Source: Bombiscardovia asteroides_K (GTDB taxonomy: Bacteria > Actinomycetota > Actinomycetes > Actinomycetales > Bifidobacteriaceae). Taken from it: a DNA stretch of 64,000 nt. This document shows, piece by piece, positions 27,228 through 36,640 of the stretch (its first letter is position 1; every line of letters begins with the position of its first letter). The position numbers and the translations under genes are program-made. A model generated the notes under the pieces. The model ran no database searches. It was not told the DNA's origin and saw only the letters and a program-made list of their open reading frames with translations. Location: NCBI RefSeq assembly GCF_048001765.1, contig NZ_CP181447.1:186001-250000 (forward strand), given 5' to 3'.

Positions 27228-27266
27228 CGCCTCGGCGAGGCGGTTGCGCATCGCTGTACGACCGCC
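27228..27266. terminator. Hairpin between convergent GH1 and PMT genes
   Basis: CGCCTC-GGC-GAGGCG at 27228-27242; the alternative pairing GGCGGT (27239-27244) with ACCGCC (27261-27266) is also possible. It lies in the 67-base gap between two convergent genes and probably ends both transcripts, though T runs are short. Confidence 0.55.
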
Positions 27267-27277
27267 CCGCCTTTGTC

Positions 27278-29023
27278 TTAGATCCAGCTGGACAGCCACA
27301 TGTGCATGCGCCAGAAGTCGTAGGGAATAGGCATGGCGGTCCACAGCGGGTAGAAGAAGACCGAAGTCAGGCCAAGCAGGGTTAGGCCCATGATCATGGT
27401 CTGCCGGTAGAGGACGCTGTCCGAGTTCTGCCGTAGCCAGTTGACCACGTAACAGATTGCCAGAATCGTCCAGGGCAGGATGACGATGGAGTAGAAGGTG
27501 AAGGTGGTCCGGTTCATGTATTGGACCCAGGGCAGCCAGCCGGCCAGGAAGCCTGCCAACACACCCCAGATGCGCCAATCTCCGTGCTTGACCACGACGG
27601 CGATGACGATGGCCAGGATCACGCAGATGCTGCCAAGCCACCAGGTCAGAGGATTGCCTAGGGAGGTGACGGCCGCCACGCAGGGGGAGTCCTTGGCCAG
27701 TCCGCACAGGCCGGGGAAGCCGGTGAGCTTCTGCCAGTAGAAACTGGTGGGTCTGATCTGCAAGGGCCAAGTCAGGGGGTTGGCCATGTATGGATGGCGG
27801 GTATGCAGGGTGGTGTGGAAGTGCCACATCTGCCGATGGTATTCAGCCAGGGATCGGAGCCCCTCCGGCAACCAGGTCAGACCCTGATCAGGGTGTTGGG
27901 CCGCCCAATTGTGCATGAATGAATCGCTGTGCAGGAACCACCCCGTCCAGGAGGCCAGATAGGTGCCCGCCCAGATGGGAATCATAAGCAAGGCCGCCGG
28001 CAGCCCGTCCCGGAACACGGCACTCTGCAACCAGGATCCGTATCCTGCCTGATGGCGCTCCCAGCCGTCCCAGAGCACCGAGATCAGGGCGAAGACGGCG
28101 AAGAAATAGGCACCTGACCACTTGGTGCCGGTGGCCAGACCCAGTAGCAGGGCGGCGGCCGTCCGCCACCAGGACCAGGCGATGAAGGGGCCGGTGGTGG
28201 CCACGGGCAGCTCGACACGGCTTTCCTGCCTTTGATGCCCCTGTGACTGAATGACCTTCACCCGGTAGTGCAGGCGGAAGTCAGCCTGGTCCTTGGCCCA
28301 GGATTGTCGCAGCCTGGCCCGAGCCCAGTCCCGATGGCCCATCAGGCACAGCCAGGCTCCCAGGACGAAGATCATGACGAAGTTATCCAGCAGGCCGGTA
28401 CGGCTCATGACGATGCCCAGACCATCGATGGCCATGAGGAAGCCGGCGGTCAGGGCGATTGGCAGGTTATGGAAGAGGCGCAGTGCTACACGGCAGAGCA
28501 GCAGGATGGCGATGGTGCCGGCCAAGGCAGTAGCCACTCGCCAGGCGAAGGGGTTGCCGGCTCCACCGAAGAGCTTGAGACCCAGGGCGATGCACCATTT
28601 GCCCACCGGCGGGTGAACCACGTATTCGGCCTGAGGCAGCCAGCCGCTGGTGTGCCCCTGGGCGAAGATCTGGTCGATGGGTAGTTCCAGCGGGCCGACT
28701 GTTTTCGGCCAGTTGCGTGGCTCGCCGGTCATCAGCATGGTCCAGGCATCTTTGACGTAATAGGTCTCGTCGAAGACGATGGCCCGGGGACTGCCCAGCC
28801 GTACAAATCGCAGAATCCCGCCTAGAAGAGCCATGAGGATGCAGGCCAGCCAGCCGCTTTGCCGATGGGAGAGCCGGGGAATCCAGTTGATCCCTCTCTT
28901 GGTATGCTGACCCTTGGGCCTGCTGAAAATGGACAGCATGGCAGGGCGACCGGACCGGTGGGCGGCGTGCCTGCCGTGTCTGGAGGAGCGATGCTGCGAA
29001 GAAAGCCCTACCAAAGATGTCAT
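27278..29023 (-). CDS. PMT-family protein O-mannosyltransferase
   Basis: Multi-pass membrane glycosyltransferase of up to 581 residues. The first luminal loop holds FDETYYVKDAW, with the Asp-Glu pair typical of actinobacterial PMTs that transfer mannose from polyprenyl phosphate to secreted proteins, followed by several loop-helix repeats. The start is uncertain: ATG 29023 lies seven bases after a -10-like TAATCT, which suits a leaderless message; ATG 28939 gives 553 residues. Divergent from rsmI. Confidence 0.87.
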   Translation of the reverse strand: MTSLVGLSSQHRSSRHGRHAAHRSGRPAMLSIFSRPKGQHTKRGINWIPRLSHRQSGWLACILMALLGGILRFVRLGSPRAIVFDETYYVKDAWTMLMTGEPRNWPKTVGPLELPIDQIFAQGHTSGWLPQAEYVVHPPVGKWCIALGLKLFGGAGNPFAWRVATALAGTIAILLLCRVALRLFHNLPIALTAGFLMAIDGLGIVMSRTGLLDNFVMIFVLGAWLCLMGHRDWARARLRQSWAKDQADFRLHYRVKVIQSQGHQRQESRVELPVATTGPFIAWSWWRTAAALLLGLATGTKWSGAYFFAVFALISVLWDGWERHQAGYGSWLQSAVFRDGLPAALLMIPIWAGTYLASWTGWFLHSDSFMHNWAAQHPDQGLTWLPEGLRSLAEYHRQMWHFHTTLHTRHPYMANPLTWPLQIRPTSFYWQKLTGFPGLCGLAKDSPCVAAVTSLGNPLTWWLGSICVILAIVIAVVVKHGDWRIWGVLAGFLAGWLPWVQYMNRTTFTFYSIVILPWTILAICYVVNWLRQNSDSVLYRQTMIMGLTLLGLTSVFFYPLWTAMPIPYDFWRMHMWLSSWI

Positions 29024-29030
29024 CACCCCT

Positions 29031-29045
29031 AGATTAGGCCATACT
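29031..29045. promoter_or_regulatory. Divergent -10 boxes giving leaderless rsmI and PMT messages
   Basis: CATACT (29040-29045, plus) is six bases before the rsmI ATG. TAATCT (29036-29031, minus) is seven bases before ATG 29023 of the PMT gene. Neither start has a Shine-Dalgarno sequence. Leaderless messages are common in actinobacteria. Confidence 0.5.
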
Positions 29046-29051
29046 AAAGGC

Positions 29052-30014
29052 ATGAGCAGCATGAATGGCCGGAGCGATGGACATACACAGGGCGGAGAAA
29101 GTCTTAAGGAGCCGATTTCATCCAGTGTTTCACGTGGAACAGTGGTGCTGGCGGCCACGCCCATAGGCAATGTCGCTGATGCCTCGACACGGTTGGTGGA
29201 GCTCCTGCAGTCGGCGGACTTGGTGGCTGCGGAGGACACGCGGAGGCTTTACGACCTGGCCAACCGGTTGGGGGTGCGCGTATCCGGCAGGGTTATGGCC
29301 TATCACGATCACAACGAGCGGCGGATGGCTGATCCCATCCTGGACCAGGTCCGTGATGGAGCCTGCGCGCTGGTGGTCTCGGATGCGGGCATGCCCACCA
29401 TCAACGATCCGGGCATGGCCATCGTCAGGCGTGCCATCGAACGAGGCATACCGGTCACCTGTGCTCCTGGGCCCAGCGCCGTACTGGACGCCTTGGCTCT
29501 CTCCGGTCTGCCCACCGACCGCTTCTGCTACGAGGGATTTCTTCCTCGCCGACACCAGGAGCGGCTACGGCATCTGCGCACTCTGCGTAGTGAGGAGCGG
29601 ACCATGGTCTTCTACGAGACTCCCCACCGCATTGATCAGGCTATGCAGGACCTTCAGGAGGTCTTCGGCCCCGACAGGCTCATGGCCCTCTGCCGGGAGC
29701 TGACCAAGGAGCATGAGCAGATCCGGCGGGGCACCATCGGCGACATTGTGCGCTCCCTTCAGGAAGACCCTCCCAGGGGTGAGATGGTCCTGGTCGTGGC
29801 CGGTGCCTCCGCCCTGGAGGTCAGGCGCAATGATCCTGATGCTATGGATGACCGGCAGCTGGCTGCTCTGGCACGTGACCTGTCCCGGTCCGAGGGCCTG
29901 CGGCTCAAGGAGGCCATCGCCCGGGTGGCCGGCGAGCATCCCCTGGCCGATGGCAGTCTGCCCAATCGCAAAAGGATTTATGCCTTGGCCGTTGAAGAGG
30001 ATAAAGAGGACTGA
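29052..30014 (+). CDS. rsmI: 16S rRNA (cytidine-1402 2'-O)-methyltransferase RsmI
   Basis: A 320-residue SAM-dependent methylase of the tetrapyrrole-methylase fold: TPIGNVADASTR near residue 40, AAEDTRRL, VSDAGMPTINDPG, CAPGPSAV and FYETPHR, in family order. It methylates C1402 in the decoding centre. The first 35 residues are not conserved; the open frame extends back to 28914, but ATG 29052 sits six bases after CATACT. The end overlaps the convergent gene at 29978 by 37 bases. Confidence 0.93.
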   Translation: MSSMNGRSDGHTQGGESLKEPISSSVSRGTVVLAATPIGNVADASTRLVELLQSADLVAAEDTRRLYDLANRLGVRVSGRVMAYHDHNERRMADPILDQVRDGACALVVSDAGMPTINDPGMAIVRRAIERGIPVTCAPGPSAVLDALALSGLPTDRFCYEGFLPRRHQERLRHLRTLRSEERTMVFYETPHRIDQAMQDLQEVFGPDRLMALCRELTKEHEQIRRGTIGDIVRSLQEDPPRGEMVLVVAGASALEVRRNDPDAMDDRQLAALARDLSRSEGLRLKEAIARVAGEHPLADGSLPNRKRIYALAVEEDKED

Positions 30015-30427
30015 TTCCCGTTCCCCTCTTCCAGCAGTACCTCCAGTGCCCTGCGCACACCGGGCCCGCCCAGCTGGGAAACGGCCTCCAGCAAGGCGGG
30101 CGAGGCAGCGGGATTGGCTACCAACCATCGACGTAACTGGGGCTCTTCTCGGGCGATGGCCCAGAGGATGCTCGGGTCGGTCTCTGGGTCTGTGGCCATC
30201 AGGGCGGTTGGCACCAAAGGAGGCTCTGGCGGTGGGGCGCGCACCTCGGCCATTGGTTCCAAGCTATCGGAATCGTCTCGGTTCAAATTGTCTTCCGCCC
30301 GGGGGAGCGACCGGCTGCTGACGGCAGTCATGAGCCGGGCCATGCGTTCAGCAGCGGAGAATCCACGACGGCCGCGGTGCCGATGATGGCTATGCCCACG
30401 TTGGCTGCCTATCATCGTCTGGTTCAT
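29978..30427 (-). CDS. Small protein with variant leucine-rich-repeat-like domain
   Basis: A 149-residue protein with a basic, disordered N terminus (HSHHRHRGRRG) and a C-terminal helical region of the form DPETDPSILWAIA... RRWLVANPAASPALLEAV, which looks like the variant leucine-rich repeats (D-P-T-P-L, N-P-A-L-L) of actinobacterial hypothetical proteins. Function unknown. Its ATG overlaps the stop of the upstream gene (ATGA at 30424-30427), so the two are probably translated together, and its 3' end overlaps rsmI. Confidence 0.7.
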   Translation of the reverse strand: MNQTMIGSQRGHSHHRHRGRRGFSAAERMARLMTAVSSRSLPRAEDNLNRDDSDSLEPMAEVRAPPPEPPLVPTALMATDPETDPSILWAIAREEPQLRRWLVANPAASPALLEAVSQLGGPGVRRALEVLLEEGNGNQSSLSSSTAKA

Positions 30428-31158
30428 AGGATCGCCTTGAGTCGTCTTATGGTCTCCAGTCCTTGAGCGTGGCCAGGCCAGCGCGGATTGGAGGACAGGA
30501 GCTCCTCGCAGGATCCACAGCTGACCTGATACCGCTCCATGAGCTCATGCAAGACTGCTGTAATCTCCTCCCCGTTGCATTGGCCCGAGGAGTCGCAGGC
30601 CAGATCACAGGCCGTCCAGAGCGGCGAAGTCACCCAGAGCTTCCCGAGCTTCATCAGATGGCGGGCATCCAGCTGTCGCTGGTGGGGTCGCAGGGGCCTG
30701 CCATGGACCGGCGTGCGGAAGTGGGAGTTGGAGATGATGTCCAGCGCATCGGGAAATTGGCCGTTGATCCATATCCAAAGCGCCAGACCGCCGCATGCCG
30801 CTGCGCCGTAAGGAACCATGGGCGTGACGATGGAGGCGCGACCGTAGAGTCCCTCAGCCTGTTCGTTCAGATAACAGCAGGATTGGTCCAGACAGGTCAC
30901 GATCCCTTCCTTCACCAGCAGACTGAGGCTGAGTGGACCGGGCAAATCCTCGGTTCGGATCAGACTGGGCAGTGGCTCGGGTTCGGGGGCCTGGGCCCCG
31001 AATTCGGTCGTAGAAGGACGGCTGCGAGTATGTGTCGGCGCTCCTCCGGCTTGTAGTGGTCGACTTGGCGGCTTGGTGGTAGCTCTAAGGGGGCGGCTGG
31101 CGCCAATGGCGGTGGTAGGTGTCCGCGGCGCTCCCCCGAGCGCGTGTTCTCGATTCAT
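30424..31158 (-). CDS. Protein with AbiEi-antitoxin-like C-terminal domain
   Basis: A 244-residue protein. Residues 1-70 are Pro/Thr-rich and disordered. The rest has the layout of AbiEi-type antitoxin/endonuclease-like proteins: VPYGAAACGGLALWI, a central PVHGRPLRPHQRQLDARHL block and WVTSPLWTACDLACD near the end, equivalent to the usual VTSPARTLLDLA. No AbiEii toxin is nearby. ATG 31158 lies six bases after TACAGT, so a leaderless message is likely. A longer frame back to 31596 overlaps metG and is rejected. The assignment is by pattern only. Confidence 0.6.
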   Translation of the reverse strand: MNREHALGGAPRTPTTAIGASRPLRATTKPPSRPLQAGGAPTHTRSRPSTTEFGAQAPEPEPLPSLIRTEDLPGPLSLSLLVKEGIVTCLDQSCCYLNEQAEGLYGRASIVTPMVPYGAAACGGLALWIWINGQFPDALDIISNSHFRTPVHGRPLRPHQRQLDARHLMKLGKLWVTSPLWTACDLACDSSGQCNGEEITAVLHELMERYQVSCGSCEELLSSNPRWPGHAQGLETIRRLKAIL

Positions 31159-31283
31159 GGTTCGACTGTAAATGGTCGTGCCCGGGTTTGCCTGAGAGAG
31201 GGCCAAATTTGTGCATTTGTGGATAATTTGCTTGCTCGGCGGCAGTCCTGTGGACGAGCAGGGGGATTGTAGGCCTAAACCGA

Positions 31284-31289
31284 TAATCT
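31284..31289 (+). promoter_or_regulatory. -10 box of a leaderless metG message
   Basis: TAATCT ends seven bases before the metG ATG at 31297, and there is no Shine-Dalgarno sequence. Confidence 0.5.
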
Positions 31290-31296
31290 TGCTGGT

Positions 31297-33168
31297 ATGA
31301 GTCATATCCTTGTTTCCGTCGCCTGGCCCTACGCGAATGGGCCCCGTCACATCGGCCACGTCGCTGGGTTCGGCGTCCCCTCGGACGTCTATGCACGCTA
31401 CGAACGCATGAAGGGCAATGATGTCCTTATGGTTTCGGGGACCGACGAGCATGGCACTCCCATCCTGGTTGAGGCTGACGCCGAAGGAGTGGGGCCTCAG
31501 GAGATTGCTGACCGCTACAACCGGGTCATTGTCAAGGATTTGTGCGATCTGGGGCTCAGCTACGACCTCTTCACCAGGACCACGACCGGCAATCATGAGA
31601 AGGTGGTGCAGGAGCTTTTCCGCCAGTGCCGGGCCAATGGCTACATCTATGAGGGACAGCAGAAGGTGGCCATCTCGCCTTCCACCGGCCGGACCCTACC
31701 GGACCGCTATATCGAGGGGACCTGCCCCATTTGTGGCGCCGATGGCGCTCGCGGCGACCAGTGCGACAACTGCGGCAACGAGCTGGATCCGGACGAGCTG
31801 ATCAACCCTGTGTCCAAGATCAATGGGGAGACCCCTCGGTTTGAGGAGTCAAAGCACTTCTTCCTTGATCTTCCCGCTCTGGCCGAGGCCAACCTGGCCT
31901 GGCTGAAGACCAGGAAGGGCTGGCGCAGCAATGTGCTCAACTTCTCCCTGGGACTCTTCAAGGAGGTCAAGCCGCGGGCTATCACCCGCGATATCGACTG
32001 GGGGATTCCCGTGCCTGTGGATGGCTGGGTCGACGATCCCAATAAGAAGCTTTACGTCTGGTTCGACGCCGTCATCGGCTACCTGTCGGCATCCATCGAA
32101 TGGGCCCGCCGTCAGGGCGATCCCGAGGCCTGGCGCAAGTGGTGGAATGACCCCAAGGCTCTTGGCTACTACTTCATGGGCAAGGACAACATCACCTTCC
32201 ATTCGCAGATTTGGCCCTCGGAGATTCTGGCATACAACGGCCAGGGATCCAAGGGTGGGCAGCCGGGCCCCTACGGCGAGCTCAATCTGCCTGAGCAGGT
32301 GGTGGCCAGTGAGTTCATGACCATGGAGGGCAAGAAGTTCAGCTCCTCCAGGGGCATCGTCATCTACGTCAAGGACATCCTGGCACGCTATCCGGTCGAT
32401 GCGGTCCGCTACTACATTTCCATCGCCGGACCGGAGACTTCGGACTCGGACTTCACCTGGGCGGAGTTCGTCCGGCACAACAACGAGGAGCTGGCTGCAT
32501 CATGGGGCAACCTGGTCAATCGCGTGGCCAATCTGCTCAACAAGGACTTCGGCAGCATCCCCCACATCGAGGAGGACTGGCTGACCGAGGAGGACAATGC
32601 CCTGCTGGACCGCAGCCTGCAGGCCTTCGATACCGTGGGATCGCTGATTGAGCATCATCGTCAGAAGGCCGCCCTGGTCGAGGCCATGGCCCTGGTGGGC
32701 GATATAAACAAGTACATCTCTGCCCAGGAGCCTTGGAAAATTAAGGACGACCGGAATCGTCTGGCTGCCGTCCTGCATACCGCCGCCCAGGCTGTACTGG
32801 ACGCCAACACCATGCTGGCCCCCTTCCTGCCCCATGCCTCTCAGCGGGTCTGGGAGACCATGGGCGGCAAGGGCACCTTCTCACCCTTGCCTCATGTCGA
32901 GGAGGTTGACGACCTGGATCGGTCCGACTTCCACTATCCCATCATCACCGGCGACTACCGGCTGGGGGAGACGGTCCATCCTTGGACGCGCGAGCCCCTC
33001 AGGGACGGTACGCCGATCGATCAGCCCACACCCATCTTCCCGCGTATTCCCAAGGAAGCCGTGCAGGAGGAGCTGGACCGCTTCCAGGAGCAGCTGGACC
33101 GCCGCAAGGCCAAGGAGCGCGCCAGATTCGAGGCTGAGCAGGCCAAACTGGGCGACCAAGGCAAGTAA
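31297..33168 (+). CDS. metG: Methionine-tRNA ligase
   Basis: A 623-residue class I aminoacyl-tRNA synthetase. Signature HIGH (18-21), a zinc knuckle CPICGADGARGDQCDNCG near 143-160, and KFSSS (347-351) in place of KMSKS. It charges initiator and elongator tRNA-Met. The C terminus is Lys/Glu-rich and lacks an EMAP/Trbp111 domain. An efficient terminator follows at 33333. Confidence 0.97.
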   Translation: MSHILVSVAWPYANGPRHIGHVAGFGVPSDVYARYERMKGNDVLMVSGTDEHGTPILVEADAEGVGPQEIADRYNRVIVKDLCDLGLSYDLFTRTTTGNHEKVVQELFRQCRANGYIYEGQQKVAISPSTGRTLPDRYIEGTCPICGADGARGDQCDNCGNELDPDELINPVSKINGETPRFEESKHFFLDLPALAEANLAWLKTRKGWRSNVLNFSLGLFKEVKPRAITRDIDWGIPVPVDGWVDDPNKKLYVWFDAVIGYLSASIEWARRQGDPEAWRKWWNDPKALGYYFMGKDNITFHSQIWPSEILAYNGQGSKGGQPGPYGELNLPEQVVASEFMTMEGKKFSSSRGIVIYVKDILARYPVDAVRYYISIAGPETSDSDFTWAEFVRHNNEELAASWGNLVNRVANLLNKDFGSIPHIEEDWLTEEDNALLDRSLQAFDTVGSLIEHHRQKAALVEAMALVGDINKYISAQEPWKIKDDRNRLAAVLHTAAQAVLDANTMLAPFLPHASQRVWETMGGKGTFSPLPHVEEVDDLDRSDFHYPIITGDYRLGETVHPWTREPLRDGTPIDQPTPIFPRIPKEAVQEELDRFQEQLDRRKAKERARFEAEQAKLGDQGK

Positions 33169-33332
33169 CGGTCGATGCGCCCGGGACGGCTTTTGTGATT
33201 CACAGAGAACTTTGAGGTTTTCGGGCACTTCCTCCAAGGTAGCGCTGGTTATATTTGTTCTGTCGGTTGAGGTACTGGCCGATGGGGGTCATGCGGCCCC
33301 GATAACTGAACCCCTTCTTCTCTCTCTTCTCG

Positions 33333-33365
33333 CCCGGCGGTTCTTCGAACCGCCGGGTTCTTTCG
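33333..33365 (+). terminator. Rho-independent terminator after metG
   Basis: Perfect 11-base stem CCCGGCGGTTC (33333-33343) with GAACCGCCGGG (33347-33357), loop TTC, followed by TTCTTT. It lies 29 bases before the GH65 gene. Confidence 0.88.
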
Positions 33366-33393
33366 TCATGGAAGACCCATAGGATGAGTAACC

Positions 33394-36300
33394 ATGAAGG
33401 TTGCCCAATTCGCCTGTGTGCTCTTCGATTTGGACGGGGTGCTGGTGCCCACGACCATCCTGCACAAGGCCGCCTGGAAGGCGTTGTTCGATCAGGTCCT
33501 GCCCGCGAACGTCCCGGCCTACACGGAGCAGGACTACTACGCTTACGTGGATGGTCGCCCCCGCTATGACGGTGTCGATGCCCTGTTGCGCAGCAGGGGT
33601 ATCGAATTGGACTGGGGCAGCCCCAATGACGATCCGCAGCTGGACACGGTCTGCGGATACGGCAATCGCAAGAACATGACCTTTGAGCGGATGCTGAAGC
33701 AGAAGGGGATCGATCCTTACCCGGACACGGTGGATTTGCTTCGGCATCTGCGCGCCGACAAGAAGCGTCTGGCTGTGGTATCCAGTTCGCGCAACACGGT
33801 CGAAGTCCTCCAGGCCGCTGGAATCGCCGGATACTTCGACACTGTGGTGGACGGCAATCTCAAGGACGAGATGGGTCTTCAGGGCAAGCCGGCCCCCGAC
33901 ACCTACGCCTATGCGGCCAAGGTGCTTGGACTGCGCAATGAGGATGCCGTTGTGGTCGAGGACGCCATCTCTGGTGTGGCCGCCGGTCACGCGGGCAGGT
34001 TCGGCCTGGTTGTGGGCGTGGACAGGGGCGCCGGCCGTGAGCAGTTGCTCAAGGCGGGTGCGGACCTGGTGGTGGACCAACTGATCGAACTGATTGACGA
34101 TGATGCCAGCGAGCGTGGGCAGGAGGAGGACCCCGGTCTGGATGAGGATCGCTTCCCTGTGGAGGACTGGGGGTTCAGCGAGGTCGGTCGGCCCGATGCG
34201 GTCAGTGCCACGGTCTTCTCGGTTACCAACGGCTCCGTCGGTGTCAGGGGCGAAGGCGGCGGGGAACGCTGCCTGGGAAACGGCACCTTCCTGAGCGGTT
34301 TCCATGACACCTTCCGAATAGCCCATCCCGAAAGCGCCTACGGATATGCCAAGGTGGGCCAGTTGATCCAGGGGGTGCCCGATGCTTCGGACTTCACCAT
34401 CAAGGTGGAGGGGCTACCTCTGGGTAGGCCGGAGAAGACCACTCAGCGCCTGGACTTCCGAACCGGAATCGCGACCACCACCAATCTGTATGATTTGGGC
34501 CATGGCATCCACCTGAAGACCGTGCTCACCCGCATGGTCTGCCTGTATGACCGCAGTCTGAGCGTCTGTACGCTTACCGTTGAGTCGCCCGACCGGGACA
34601 TGGCTGTGGTGGTCGAGGGTCCGGTCAATGTCGACAACTCCCGCCATGTCAACTCCAGCGACCCCCGCAAGTCGAACTTTGTGGACGGGTGCGGAATCCA
34701 CGAGGTGCTGGACAATGCAGTCTATGGCGAGCTGAGTGCGGATTGCAGGGTCTTCCGCTGCAATAATTCACGGCTCAGCCTGGCCCTGGGTGTCCGGCAG
34801 TTCAGGGACGGCCGACCTGTCGAGGGATCGGGCTGGCGCATGGATGTGCCCAAGGGCGGTTCCACCCGTCTGGTCCGTTATGCCGTCTACCGCAGCCACC
34901 CCATTCTTCCGGCCGGCACCAGCGGCAACGGTCTGGTCGTGCAGACGCGGGGCGAGGGGACCCGGAATCTGGTCGAGGACTGCCGCGATAGGCTGGAGGA
35001 GGTCAGCACTCTTTCTCTGGATGAGCTGGAGAAGCGCCAAAGGGAATGGCTGGATCAGTTCTGGGAGCGTCAGGATATCCGCATCCAGACCGACGATGGG
35101 GGTCGTACCCAGCAGATGGTGCGGTGGGAACTCTTCCAGCTGGCCCAGTCCACGGCCCAGATCGAGAACGGTGTGGGTGCCAAGGGCCTGAGCGGGTCCG
35201 GCTACAGCGGCCACTACTTCTGGGACACTGAGATCTACATTCTCCCCTTCCTGATTTATTCGGCACCTGCTCGGGCAAGAGCCGTCCTTCACTACCGCTA
35301 CATGATGCTCCCCGCCGCCAGGCGCAGGGCCTGCACGCTCAACCTGAATGGCGCCCTCTTCCCCTGGAGGACCATCGACGGTGAGGAGGCCTCAGCCTAC
35401 TTCCCCACGGGCACGGCCCAGTACCACATTGATGCTGACATTGCCTACGCGGTGGCGCAGTATGTACAGGTCACCGGCGATGAGGACTTCCTGCAGGCCG
35501 AGGGCATCGACATTCTGGTGGAGACGGCTCGTCTCTGGATGAGCCTGGGGCGCTACAAGGAGGACGGCCGCTTCCACATCCACTGTGTGACCGGCCCCGA
35601 CGAATACACGGTCCTGGTTGACGACAACCTCTACACCAACCAGATGGCCCGTTTCAACCTTCTGGCCGCTTACAAGGCCTATCAGCACTTGCGTGAGAAG
35701 CATCCAGACCTGATCGGCACCATACGCGAAAGGCTGCATTTCGACGACGCTGAGGCCGACAAGTGGTCCAGCGCGGCTGAGGCCATGTTCGTCCCCTTCG
35801 ACGATCAGGAGGGGGTCCATGCCCAGGACGCCCAGTTCATGCAACGCCCCCGCTGGCACTTCGACCAGTTCACGGCCAGGCCCCTGCTGCTGCACTACCA
35901 TCCGCTGGTCATTTACCGGCACAAGGTGCTCAAGCAGACCGACGTGGTCATGGCCCTCTACCTGCTCAGCTCCTGGTTCACTCCGGAACAGAAGTTGGCT
36001 GACTTCGACTACTACGATCCGCTGACCACCGGGGATTCGACCCTGTCTGCAGCCTTCCAGTCCATCCTCGCCGCCGAGGTGGGGCATGACCAGCTGGCCA
36101 TGCAGTACTTCCGTCGGTCCTTGTTTACGGACGTGGACGACCTGCATGCCAACACCACCGACGGCATCCACCTGGCCGCATGCGGAGGCGTCTGGTCCAG
36201 CCTGGTCTGCGGCTTTGGAGGCCTGCGCGACACCGGCGGAACCGGGCTGAATATCGATCCCCGCCTGCCTTCGTCCTGGCGCTCGCTGACCTATGAGTTG

Positions 36301-36414
36301 GAAGTGCGTGGCACCAGGTTCCAGGTCGCTGTAACAACAGACGGTGTCGATCTGAAGCGCTTGTCAGGACCCGAACTGGACCTTCTGGTTCAGGGGCATC
36401 CGCGTCACATATGA
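33394..36414 (+). CDS. HAD phosphatase/beta-phosphoglucomutase fused to GH65 disaccharide phosphorylase
   Basis: A 1006-residue two-domain enzyme. Residues 1-230 are a HAD domain like beta-phosphoglucomutase: LFDLDGVL with D12 and D14, VSSSRNTVEVL, a GKPAPDTY block and VVEDAISGV. After an acidic linker comes a full GH65 phosphorylase (about 255-1000), with general acid E737 in TGPDEYTVLVDDN and HADAQFMQ-like HAQDAQFMQRP downstream. GH65 enzymes split alpha-glucobioses (maltose, trehalose, kojibiose, nigerose) into glucose and beta-glucose-1-phosphate, which the fused mutase could turn into glucose-6-phosphate. Which disaccharide is used cannot be read. No transporter of the import type is adjacent; a heterodimeric ABC exporter follows. 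Confidence 0.92.
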   Translation: MKVAQFACVLFDLDGVLVPTTILHKAAWKALFDQVLPANVPAYTEQDYYAYVDGRPRYDGVDALLRSRGIELDWGSPNDDPQLDTVCGYGNRKNMTFERMLKQKGIDPYPDTVDLLRHLRADKKRLAVVSSSRNTVEVLQAAGIAGYFDTVVDGNLKDEMGLQGKPAPDTYAYAAKVLGLRNEDAVVVEDAISGVAAGHAGRFGLVVGVDRGAGREQLLKAGADLVVDQLIELIDDDASERGQEEDPGLDEDRFPVEDWGFSEVGRPDAVSATVFSVTNGSVGVRGEGGGERCLGNGTFLSGFHDTFRIAHPESAYGYAKVGQLIQGVPDASDFTIKVEGLPLGRPEKTTQRLDFRTGIATTTNLYDLGHGIHLKTVLTRMVCLYDRSLSVCTLTVESPDRDMAVVVEGPVNVDNSRHVNSSDPRKSNFVDGCGIHEVLDNAVYGELSADCRVFRCNNSRLSLALGVRQFRDGRPVEGSGWRMDVPKGGSTRLVRYAVYRSHPILPAGTSGNGLVVQTRGEGTRNLVEDCRDRLEEVSTLSLDELEKRQREWLDQFWERQDIRIQTDDGGRTQQMVRWELFQLAQSTAQIENGVGAKGLSGSGYSGHYFWDTEIYILPFLIYSAPARARAVLHYRYMMLPAARRRACTLNLNGALFPWRTIDGEEASAYFPTGTAQYHIDADIAYAVAQYVQVTGDEDFLQAEGIDILVETARLWMSLGRYKEDGRFHIHCVTGPDEYTVLVDDNLYTNQMARFNLLAAYKAYQHLREKHPDLIGTIRERLHFDDAEADKWSSAAEAMFVPFDDQEGVHAQDAQFMQRPRWHFDQFTARPLLLHYHPLVIYRHKVLKQTDVVMALYLLSSWFTPEQKLADFDYYDPLTTGDSTLSAAFQSILAAEVGHDQLAMQYFRRSLFTDVDDLHANTTDGIHLAACGGVWSSLVCGFGGLRDTGGTGLNIDPRLPSSWRSLTYELEVRGTRFQVAVTTDGVDLKRLSGPELDLLVQGHPRHI

Positions 36415-36640
36415 ACTCCGGGTTCCGGGTCTAGACACGCCCGTTATCCGGGGTTGCATCTGGTTCAGGCTCCAATAGAATAGGCAACGCTTGACGAATC
36501 CAGGGCGGACATAAGCGGCGTTGCAGAGGCGAGGAACATAGCCGGGCGTCATCATCGGTCAGTCACTCTCCCGGACGGTCACGGCAATGAGAAGAGACCA
36601 GATCAGAGAAGCTCAACAGGGAACGTGAGGGTGTCCTCCA

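Noticed and set aside
31159..31596. N-terminal extension of the AbiEi-like gene
   Set aside because: It overlaps the 5' part of metG in antisense and is not protein-like; ATG 31158 has a better placed -10 box.
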